Source: Muribaculaceae bacterium (GTDB lineage: Bacteria > Bacteroidota > Bacteroidia > Bacteroidales > Muribaculaceae). From it: a DNA stretch of 51,135 nt. Under the pieces are notes generated by a model that saw only the letters and a program-made list of their open reading frames with translations, was not told the origin of the DNA and did no database searches. The translations under genes were made by a program, and so were the position numbers. Numbering within the stretch: position 1 is the first letter of the stretch; each line of letters begins with the position of its first letter. This document shows, piece after piece, positions 44,996-51,135 of this stretch. Location of the stretch: contig JAKVKZ010000016.1 in NCBI GenBank assembly GCA_022484565.1, forward strand, positions 1 to 51,135, read 5' to 3'.

Positions 44996-45025
44996 TGCTT
45001 TAATCGCGGCAGATTCGTAATTTTG
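44996..45025 (+). promoter_or_regulatory. Promoter of the three-gene nuclease-like operon
   Basis: TTG at 44996-44998, 19 bases, TAATTTTG at 45018-45025. Transcription near 45030 excludes the longer frame that begins at 44987 and leaves a leader of about 66 bases to ATG 45098. Confidence 0.6.
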
Positions 45026-45097
45026 TTCAATTATAGAACTAATATTCAGGTTGCCATAAAGGATAGCGGGCTGACCAACAACTTGGAAATCATTTGC

Positions 45098-46183
45098 ATG
45101 ACAGAAGATTACGAGAAACTTTTAGAGACATATAAAAGCATACCTCATAAAAATGAAGAACAAACTTTTATGGATATATGCCAACTTACTTGTGACCGCT
45201 TTGAAGAAAGATGCAGCAACATACTGAAATTTTACTTCAATCCCAACAATGAGCATCGGCTAAAAGGGCTGTTCATAAACTCACTGATAGATGCGACCGG
45301 TAAAGAATTGGAATACACAAGCAGCAGTGTGGATGTGAAAACTGAGGAAATCACAGGTGACAATAAAAGGATTGACATCACTATAATCACTGACAACTTC
45401 GTGATTGCGATAGAAAACAAGATAAACGCGGAAGTGTACAATCCTCTTGACAGCTATCGCGAATATGTCGAGCAGGCTTATAAAGACAAAAAGAAAATAT
45501 ATGTAGTGCTGTCGGTGAGGCATATATTGGACAGCACAGAATTATCGAGGATTAAGAAAGCGGGATTCATAATCGTATATTACGAGCAATTATTGAGCAT
45601 AGTGAAAGAAAACATAGGCAATTACATACAAGGTGGCAACCCAAAATATATAACATTTTTATTCGACTTCATCATGACTATAGAAAACAAGATAAATGAC
45701 TGCGAACAGGTGGAAAAGAATTTCTTCTATCAAAATAAAGCTGAAATTGAAGAACTGATAGACCGTTACAATAAATTCAAGACGGGCATTTCTGATACCC
45801 AAAAGGCGTATATCGCAATTCTAAAAGAGCGCATTACCAATCTGACTGGCGCGAATTGGTGGATATGGAGAGGATGCGACTTGGGAATATTTTTCAATAA
45901 AGAGACGCATAAAATAGGCATCGAAAGCAGTTTCGCCGAAACTAAGGACAATCCTATAGGAGAATTCCGCATCTGCATAACCACATGGAGGAAGCAAGAT
46001 TGGCATCCATATAAAGAGGCTGTGATGAAGCAATTCAAGGATTGCTATCTTGACGAAAATGCGGATTACAATCGCGTGTATTTACATCTGCCAATCATTC
46101 AAGGTGAAAACCAAGATGAGATTATCAAGAAACTGGCAGAATACCAAGAAATCATGCAGCGCATAACAAAAGAAATCAAATAA
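45098..46183 (+). CDS. PD-(D/E)XK nuclease-family protein (PDDEXK_4-like)
   Basis: A 361-residue cytoplasmic protein. Its N-terminal half has the pattern of the PDDEXK_4 group: an early helix with RFEERCSNILKFYFNPNNEH (conserved Glu), then RIDITIITDNFVIAIENKIN near residue 90, where the Asp and the E-x-K are the metal-binding and catalytic residues, and a following NPLDSYREYVEQAY. The C-terminal half (about 200-361) is a separate domain with CDLGIFFNK and WRKQDWHPYKEAV, which is similar in outline to the end of the next gene product. The start at 45098 follows the promoter. It heads an operon of three nuclease-like genes (38-base gap to the next). DNA cleavage is inferred from motifs; the target is unknown. 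Confidence 0.8.
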   Translation: MTEDYEKLLETYKSIPHKNEEQTFMDICQLTCDRFEERCSNILKFYFNPNNEHRLKGLFINSLIDATGKELEYTSSSVDVKTEEITGDNKRIDITIITDNFVIAIENKINAEVYNPLDSYREYVEQAYKDKKKIYVVLSVRHILDSTELSRIKKAGFIIVYYEQLLSIVKENIGNYIQGGNPKYITFLFDFIMTIENKINDCEQVEKNFFYQNKAEIEELIDRYNKFKTGISDTQKAYIAILKERITNLTGANWWIWRGCDLGIFFNKETHKIGIESSFAETKDNPIGEFRICITTWRKQDWHPYKEAVMKQFKDCYLDENADYNRVYLHLPIIQGENQDEIIKKLAEYQEIMQRITKEIK

Positions 46184-46221
46184 TAGAGAGAGTCCTTGAT
46201 GGGGCATTAAATAACTGCATA

Positions 46222-47400
46222 ATGGACGAAACGGAGAATACGAAAACGTTTCTTGGAAAGGTGGGAGCGTTGGTGGCTGAGGCTGCTGCTATCCGCGAGG
46301 AAGAGAAACGACGAGGCGAAAGATTCAACGTGTTCTGCATTGTGGACCGACGGACTGACGAGGTGAAAACGCACTCGGCTATTATCCGTGAACTGCTGTC
46401 GCCAAAGGGCGACCACGGCGCGGGAACTAAATTCCTTGAAGCATTTATTAAGCAAATTCCTGAACTGAACGAATGGAGATTTGAAACGGATAAGGCAACG
46501 GCAAAAGCGGAAGTGGCAATCGGAAAGGTTCATTATGAAAAAAATGAGGGCGGCCGAATTGACATTGCGGTGGAGAATAGCGATAAGCTGATAATCATTG
46601 AAAACAAAATATATGCTGATGACAAGCCCATGCAATTGAAACGCTACAACAACTATGCGAAGAAGCGGGGCAAGGATTATAAAATTATTTACCTGACCCT
46701 TGACGGACACGAAGCATCGGACGACTCGGGAAAAGGTGTGGAATATATACAGATTAGCTATCATGACGAGATAATCGACTGGATAGAAAAATGCACTGAA
46801 ATTGCCAAAGGGCAACCACTCGTGAGGGAGACTTTGAAACAATACAACAATTTGCTGAAAGAATTAACCGGACAAAATATGAACAAAGAACAACAGGACA
46901 AGCTGACCCGACTGATGGTGGAGAACACGGATGAGGTGATCAGCATACTGAATGGGGCTTCGGAGTGGAAAAAGACCATCATAAACGATGCCATAAAAGG
47001 CATTGAGGAGGCGATGAAAGCGGAAGGCATGGAATGCAAATTATCGCCGAACTTCCAAAAAGGAAAGGATGTGGCAATATTCTTCAGTAAACCGGAATGG
47101 AAGGAGAAGGCTATTGTTATCAAGAATCAAAAAACGATTAGACCATGGTATAATTTCTATATTGGAATTGGCGGAAATTCGGGACATATACATAAATATA
47201 CTCCCTGCAAGAAACTATTGCAAAGTTGGGAAAAGCCAAATGAAGGCTGGCCATACGGATTCAAATTTCTACGCAACGAATTTCGCGACTGGGACAGAAA
47301 CGTAATGAAAAAAATGCGCAACGGGGAATTCGAGGAATACATTGTGAACTTGGTGAAGAAGATTCTGAACGAAATTGAGGAACAAGGAATTGAAATGTAA
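46222..47400 (+). CDS. PD-(D/E)XK nuclease-family protein (PDDEXK_4)
   Basis: A 392-residue cytoplasmic protein. It has the clearest PDDEXK_4 pattern of the three: FNVFCIVDRRTDEVKTHS near residue 34, then IIRELLSPKGDHGAGTKFLE, and the active-site strand GRIDIAVENSDKLIIIENKI near 112, with Asp and E-x-K, followed by QLKRYNNYAKK. The C-terminal domain (about 235-392) has KDVAIFFSKPEW and WPYGFKFLRNEFRDWDRN, which echo the C-terminus of the preceding protein. It starts 38 bases after that gene and ends 18 before the next. Paralogy by duplication and divergence of the pair is likely. Function in defence is a hypothesis. Confidence 0.85.
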   Translation: MDETENTKTFLGKVGALVAEAAAIREEEKRRGERFNVFCIVDRRTDEVKTHSAIIRELLSPKGDHGAGTKFLEAFIKQIPELNEWRFETDKATAKAEVAIGKVHYEKNEGGRIDIAVENSDKLIIIENKIYADDKPMQLKRYNNYAKKRGKDYKIIYLTLDGHEASDDSGKGVEYIQISYHDEIIDWIEKCTEIAKGQPLVRETLKQYNNLLKELTGQNMNKEQQDKLTRLMVENTDEVISILNGASEWKKTIINDAIKGIEEAMKAEGMECKLSPNFQKGKDVAIFFSKPEWKEKAIVIKNQKTIRPWYNFYIGIGGNSGHIHKYTPCKKLLQSWEKPNEGWPYGFKFLRNEFRDWDRNVMKKMRNGEFEEYIVNLVKKILNEIEEQGIEM

Positions 47401-47418
47401 AAAAAATTGGACAAGAAA

Positions 47419-48138
47419 ATGAATAAGACAAATATGATTACGACAGAGGATTGCATGGCATGGATGTGTAAACTGGCATGCGTTGACGGACTGCTGACAC
47501 AATCGGAAGAAACGGTGATAAGGGAGTTTGCCGAGGAACACGGAGCGGACTGCGACGAACTGATAGAGAAGTGCAAAGAGCTTGCCATGAGGATAAAGCC
47601 GGAAGTGGAAAGGATTGACTACAAGGAGCGGAACGGTGTGGAATTTGAGAAAATGATAGTGTCACTGCTGGCTGACAGGCAGCTATTCAAGGTGCTGGAC
47701 TGGACTGGCGACAAATACGTGAACGGGCTTTATGCGAAGAGCAACCTCAACCCTGACTTGCACATCAGGCAGGCTTACAATTCGAACCATATTGACTATT
47801 ACGTGGAATGCAAATGGCGACACTACTGGAGCAGGGATGCGAAACGTAGATTTTTTTGCCTGTCCAAAAACCAGATTGACCGCTACCGCAGATTCGGCCA
47901 CGATAACCACCGCAGAATATTCATAGCCTACGGACACGGAGGGACGGGCTGGGAACCTGAAACGCTGTATATCATTCCACTTGAACGCTTTGACGAGAAC
48001 GGGAGAATTGCCATGGAGGATGCAGAGGAGAATTGCAGAATTGCGGCATCGAGCGAGGCTTTCGCAGGATTTTTCAAGGGATATTTCAGCCGATTGTTTG
48101 AAGAAATGGGGGAGAATGCGGAGCATTCCATTGATTAG
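47419..48138 (+). CDS. TerB-like domain joined to a PD-(D/E)XK nuclease-like domain
   Basis: A 239-residue protein. Residues about 5-60 look like a TerB helical domain (WMCKLACVDGLLTQSEETVI, with a hydrophobic/acidic pattern). Residues about 70-180 have restriction-endonuclease-like spacing: NGVEFEKMIVSLL with a Glu, then NPDLHIRQAYNSNHIDYYVE followed by CKWR, giving PD and E-x-K. The rest is helical, with HDNHRRIFIAYGHGG. TerB domains occur in stress and phage-defence proteins and bind metal or membrane signals. It starts 18 bases after the second nuclease-like gene. The start is ATG 47419; an in-frame TTG at 47407 is weaker. The domain calls are by eye and need a profile search. Confidence 0.72.
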   Translation: MNKTNMITTEDCMAWMCKLACVDGLLTQSEETVIREFAEEHGADCDELIEKCKELAMRIKPEVERIDYKERNGVEFEKMIVSLLADRQLFKVLDWTGDKYVNGLYAKSNLNPDLHIRQAYNSNHIDYYVECKWRHYWSRDAKRRFFCLSKNQIDRYRRFGHDNHRRIFIAYGHGGTGWEPETLYIIPLERFDENGRIAMEDAEENCRIAASSEAFAGFFKGYFSRLFEEMGENAEHSID

Positions 48139-48170
48139 ACTTTTTGACTCATGGCTATGCGTAAGGGCAC

Positions 48171-48207
48171 AAAAAAAGCTGCTTTCCGCACCAAGCGGGA
48201 GCAGCTT
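48171..48207 (-). terminator. Terminator of the small Ala-rich lipoprotein gene
   Basis: AAGCTGCT and AGCAGCTT form an 8-bp outer stem with an inner CCGC/GCGG stem; on the minus strand a run of T follows (seven A at 48171-48177 on the plus strand). It lies about 25 bases past the lipoprotein stop and may also help end the converging operon. Confidence 0.8.
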
Positions 48208-48230
48208 CAAACTCTTTAGTACTTGCTAAA

Positions 48231-48452
48231 TTATTTTGCAGCTTTTGCGTCTTTTGCAGGAGCAGCAGCGCTGTCAGCAGGAGCAGCAGTAGCAGCGGTT
48301 GAGTCAACCTTTGCACTGTCAGTAGCAGCAGAATCAACAACAGCAGTAGTGTCAGCTGTAGAATCGGCAGCCTTAGCGTCCTTGTTAGCATTGCCACAAG
48401 AGAAAAGTGATACGCTGAATACAACAGCAAGTAATAAAACTAACTTTTTCAT
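48231..48452 (-). CDS. Small Ala/Asp/Ser/Thr-rich lipoprotein
   Basis: A 73-residue lipoprotein. The signal peptide KKLVLLLAVVFSVSL ends in the lipobox LFSC. The mature 54 residues are a low-complexity tract of Ala, Asp, Ser, Thr, Val and Lys (for example DSTADTTAVVDSAATDSAKV), with no aromatic residues. Such small, low-complexity lipoproteins are common in Bacteroidales and are of unknown role. It has a promoter at 48507-48535 and a strong terminator, so it is an independent short transcript of about 300 bases. Confidence 0.8.
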   Translation of the reverse strand: MKKLVLLLAVVFSVSLFSCGNANKDAKAADSTADTTAVVDSAATDSAKVDSTAATAAPADSAAAPAKDAKAAK

Positions 48453-48821
48453 TTCTTTTTAAATTTAAAATAATAAAACAATATTTTTTTTGCTTCAAAA
48501 ACGGTACAAAGATATGGCAAAATTTTTACATGCAAACAATTTTCGGATTTTTTTTTCGAGAAAAACTCACATTTTTTTGAAAAAACAATAAAAAAACGAG
48601 AAATTATCGCTGTAAGCCACTGATTAATAATAATTTGTATGGTTTAATCGGGAAACCGCCATTGAGTGTTAAATATTCATATCAACGTTTGCATATTGCT
48701 AAATTGGCCCTGAAAAATATGTTTTTCAGCATAAATTTCAAGAAATTTAGGTTGCGGAGGCGACAAAGCGACATTTCCATAAAACGCTTGATTGCTGATT
48801 AATCAGCTTTTAATCAATTAA
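48453..48821. other. AT-rich gene-free stretch
   Basis: It contains the promoter of the small lipoprotein and several A/T runs. A perfect 14-base palindrome, GCTGATTAATCAGC, lies at 48794-48807 just past the acyl-CoA synthetase stop, flanked by TTGATT and AATCAA. No coding sequence was seen. Confidence 0.5.
48507..48535 (-). promoter_or_regulatory. Promoter of the small lipoprotein gene
   Basis: On the minus strand TATCTTTG at 48514-48507, with TTG at 48535-48533, 18 bases upstream. The leader is about 50 bases. Confidence 0.55.
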
Positions 48822-50480
48822 TTATGAATAAAGGAAGCGCTTTATGCTGCGTTTAGGCGTTTTGTCAAATTCATTAACAACGATTTGGATAGCGGAAACT
48901 TTCTCGTAAGGAGCCACGAGAGAGTTGAGTTCTTTGCGTATTTGCTCCATTGTTTCAGGCAGTTGGTCGCGCGTCAGGCCTGTGGCGTCCATAGCGTCGT
49001 AATCGGGATAGACAAGCGCCACGAGCTTGTCATCGCGCTCCACAATCAGACTTTCCATCACGAAAGGCATATTGTTCAGCTTGGCTTCGATGTCCTCAGG
49101 ATAGATGTTCTGCCCGTTCGATGTGAGAATCATCGTCTTTGAGCGCCCGCGAATTGCGATTGTGCCGTCGGGTGACAGGGTGCCAATGTCGCCGGTGTGG
49201 AGCCAGCCGTCCTCGTAAAGCACGCGGTCGGTGGCTTCAGTGTTCTTGAAATAGCCACGCATAACGTTCTCACCCCTTAGGCATATTTCGCCAGGCTTGT
49301 TCACAGGGTCGTCAGAAAGGATTTTGGCCTCCATTATGCCCGGAAGCAGGCGTCCGGCGGTGTGGGGAATGTATTCGCTCCAGTGGGTGTAGCTCACCAG
49401 CGGCGCACATTCAGTCATGCCGTAGCCCACAGTGAAGGGGAACTTTATTTTATATAGGAAATCCTCAACTTCGCTGTTGAGCGGGGCACCGCCCACAATC
49501 ACTTCCTCGAAGTTGCCGCCGAAGGCATCCACAAGGCGCTTACGGATTTGCCCGTAGATTTTGGTGTCGAGATATGGGATTGCCAACGCCCAGCGCATCA
49601 CGTTGCGGGTAATCATCGGAACAATCTGCTTGCGGTAGATTTTCTCAAGCACGAGCGGCACGCATATTATAAGGTGCGGACGTACTTCGGACATCGCCTT
49701 GATTAGAATCTTTGGCGAAGGGATTCGTCCAAGCAGCGTTATGTGTGCGCCCACTGCGAGAGGCGTGAGCATATCGAATGCGCAGCCGTAGGCATGTGCC
49801 AAAGGCAGGAACGACAGGCAGCGAGTGCCCTTGCGGTGGAGCTGCGAGCGTATTCCGAACACCACATTGCCCGCCACATTGTTGCCGGTAATCATCACTC
49901 CCTTGCTGAAGCCCGTTGTGCCCGATGTGTAGTTGAGTACCATTACATGACTGTTGTCGATGTCGGGATAGTGTATGGAATCGCGCGTGAAGCCTTTCTT
50001 GAATGTGTGGCGGAAGCGGCTGCTGAGGCCGCGAATGAATTGGCCGATGGTTTCGCCGTCGCGTTCGGCAAGCACGTGCATATCGTTGATTGAAATCACC
50101 GCACGGATTGCCTTCAGCTTGTCCATCTCGAGCTGGTCCCAGATGCTGTCGCTGCAGAAAAGCAGCACCGCTTCTGAATGGTTGATAATGTGCTGCACAT
50201 CGTGCGGATTGAATTCATGAAGGATTGGTACAATTGTAGCTCCGTAAGTTATTGTTGCCATGAAGACGGTCACCCATGAGGTTGTGTTTTTGCCTATAAG
50301 CGCAATCTTCTGGCCGCGTTTCAGTTGGCATTGATTGAAAAGCACATGAAGCCGGGCAATGTTGCGTGCCAAGTCAGCATAGGAGAGAGTCTTGCTGTCG
50401 GTGTAATCGGTAACTGCCGGAAGGCCCCAGTTTTCACGGAAGCTGTCCTGAAAGATTTTAATTATATTTTCCTTCATCAT
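48822..50480 (-). CDS. AMP-forming long-chain acyl-CoA synthetase
   Basis: A 552-residue cytoplasmic or membrane-associated enzyme of the adenylate-forming family. It activates a fatty acid with ATP and attaches CoA. The P-loop-like motif is LNYTSGTTGFSKGVMITGNN near residue 187, the acyl-adenylate motif is GYGMTECAPLVSY near 350, and the C-terminal hinge region has GWLHTGDIGTLSPDGTI and RSKTMILTSNGQNIYPEDIE near 445, with the Asp and Lys expected in the family. Chain length is not readable from the sequence. It stands alone, with its own promoter at 50517-50547. The first two codons are both ATG. Confidence 0.92.
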   Translation of the reverse strand: MMKENIIKIFQDSFRENWGLPAVTDYTDSKTLSYADLARNIARLHVLFNQCQLKRGQKIALIGKNTTSWVTVFMATITYGATIVPILHEFNPHDVQHIINHSEAVLLFCSDSIWDQLEMDKLKAIRAVISINDMHVLAERDGETIGQFIRGLSSRFRHTFKKGFTRDSIHYPDIDNSHVMVLNYTSGTTGFSKGVMITGNNVAGNVVFGIRSQLHRKGTRCLSFLPLAHAYGCAFDMLTPLAVGAHITLLGRIPSPKILIKAMSEVRPHLIICVPLVLEKIYRKQIVPMITRNVMRWALAIPYLDTKIYGQIRKRLVDAFGGNFEEVIVGGAPLNSEVEDFLYKIKFPFTVGYGMTECAPLVSYTHWSEYIPHTAGRLLPGIMEAKILSDDPVNKPGEICLRGENVMRGYFKNTEATDRVLYEDGWLHTGDIGTLSPDGTIAIRGRSKTMILTSNGQNIYPEDIEAKLNNMPFVMESLIVERDDKLVALVYPDYDAMDATGLTRDQLPETMEQIRKELNSLVAPYEKVSAIQIVVNEFDKTPKRSIKRFLYS

Positions 50481-50516
50481 GATGGATGGATTTTACACAA
50501 AAAAACGATAAGTGTG

Positions 50517-50547
50517 CAAAGATAAGAAATGCTATGCACTATTCCAA
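50517..50547 (-). promoter_or_regulatory. Promoter of the acyl-CoA synthetase gene
   Basis: On the minus strand TTG at 50547-50545, 20 bases, TATCTTTG at 50524-50517. The leader is about 31 bases. Confidence 0.7.
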
Positions 50548-50708
50548 ATGAAGGCAGGCGGAAGTTAAGCAGAAAAGGCGTAATTTTTGGTTTAATTTTA
50601 TGCTTTTTGAGGAAGTTGCGCATGTGATAATGGAATTTCATTGAATTTTGTTTTTCCATGTGTTGCATTTCAGCGCAATTGGCGTTTAACAATTATTGCA
50701 TTATATTC

Positions 50709-50740
50709 TTGTCAATAGATGCTGATAAATTGTATATTTG
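50709..50740 (+). promoter_or_regulatory. Promoter of the BspA-like gene
   Basis: TTG at 50709-50711, 21 bases, TATATTTG at 50733-50740. Confidence 0.6.
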
Positions 50741-50892
50741 CAAATATTTGATAAATATTCGATATTCCATGTAATAATGTTTCTTTATGATTCTTCTATG
50801 GTCGTTTTATCTTGAAATCTTCTGAATGACGGCTTATTGCGTAGGAATTTTTGAGATGCTAATGAGGGATATAAATTAAATAAATAGCAGAT

Positions 50893-51135
50893 ATGAAAAA
50901 GTTAGTGTATATTTTGATGGCAACTGTGATAATAATGAGCGCATACTCGGGATGGTCGATGGTGACAGTTCACATGAGCAAGGCCGGGACATTGAGCGAC
51001 AGTTTGCCTGGATGGAGGAATGATGCATATTCCCCAAAGCCCAAATATAGGAGTGTGAGGGTGACAGGAGGCATCAACAATACTGATTTCCGTGTTCTGC
51101 GTTATCTTGGCGGCGATGACACGACAGGCGGTAGT
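50893..51135 (+). CDS. BspA-like leucine-rich-repeat protein, N-terminal part (cut by window end)
   Basis: The first 81 residues of an exported protein whose end is outside the window. The signal peptide is KKLVYILMATVIIMSAYSG. The mature start has VTVHMSKAGTLSDSLP and then VRVTGGINNTDFRVLRYLGG. This is close to the standard N-terminus of Bacteroidales BspA-type proteins, which read V-x-V-x-x-x-G-x-L and later G-x-L/I-N-x-T-D-x-R-x-L-R. Leucine-rich repeats are expected downstream. It would be a surface or secreted protein for adhesion or protein binding. No stop codon occurs before the window edge. Confidence 0.75.
   Translation, partial: MKKLVYILMATVIIMSAYSGWSMVTVHMSKAGTLSDSLPGWRNDAYSPKPKYRSVRVTGGINNTDFRVLRYLGGDDTTGGS

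Larger units (their letters stand above)
44757..45097. other. Divergent intergenic region with two promoters
   Basis: It holds the minus-strand promoter of the coiled-coil lipoprotein and the plus-strand promoter of the nuclease-like operon, about 160 bases apart, with AT-rich sequence between. No operator repeat was seen. Confidence 0.5.
50481..50892. other. Divergent intergenic region, acyl-CoA synthetase and BspA-like gene
   Basis: Apart from the two promoters listed, it is AT-rich sequence without coding potential. The leader of the BspA-like gene would be about 150 bases long; no riboswitch-like structure was recognised in it. Confidence 0.5.

Overview
The window looks like a chromosome segment from a gut-type Bacteroidales (phylum Bacteroidota), possibly Muribaculaceae or Prevotellaceae; the sequence alone does not settle the family. 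The evidence is a SusC/SusD polysaccharide utilization locus (PUL), a BspA-type leucine-rich-repeat protein, a periplasmic-sensor regulator with Y_Y_Y domain, the ftsX-DUF3098-uppP-truB-queA gene order, and many promoters of the Bacteroidota type (TTG, 19-21 bases, TAnnTTTG). Shine-Dalgarno sites are not a useful guide here, so several gene starts were chosen from signal peptides and promoter positions.

Region by region. 1-2780: an AT-rich pair of DUF262-type genes (GmrSD-like, candidate defence), the first cut by the window edge. 3045-8339: a GNAT acetyltransferase, an orphan histidine kinase with a periplasmic solute-binding sensor, and a surface lipoprotein with BspA-like repeats. 8340-8960: a gene-free stretch with direct repeats, a candidate small RNA of about 85 nt with its own promoter and terminator, and an imperfect dyad over the promoter of the next gene. 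8961-14179: a membrane glycosyltransferase facing a five-gene housekeeping operon (ftsX, DUF3098, uppP, truB, queA). 14652-19136: a small membrane protein, a second histidine kinase and glycogen branching enzyme.

19366-36487 is the metabolic centre: a GH31 enzyme and a membrane-spanning one-component regulator, then a six-gene operon of GH16, GH5, GH3, SusC, SusD and a surface glycan-binding lipoprotein. The likely scheme is that SusCD and the lipoprotein capture and import beta-glucan oligosaccharides, GH16 and GH5 cut the chain, GH3 releases glucose, and the regulator senses oligosaccharide in the periplasm. The promoter in front of GH16 lacks a good -33 element and has three helically phased TTGACGTATT repeats upstream, which fits activator control.

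36846-41938 and beyond: a small leucine-rich-repeat secreted protein, a coiled-coil-like protein, an acetyl/succinyl-CoA transferase, a membrane-anchored proline-rich protein, miaB and an MFS transporter. 43146-44105 has no gene but carries a 105-bp tandem repeat array. 45098-48138 is the best candidate for an undescribed system: three consecutive genes, all with PD-(D/E)XK nuclease-like signatures, the last one joined to a TerB-like domain, behind a single good promoter. The window ends with a tiny Ala-rich lipoprotein, an AMP-forming acyl-CoA synthetase and the start of a BspA-like protein. I saw no tRNA, rRNA, CRISPR array or transposase.
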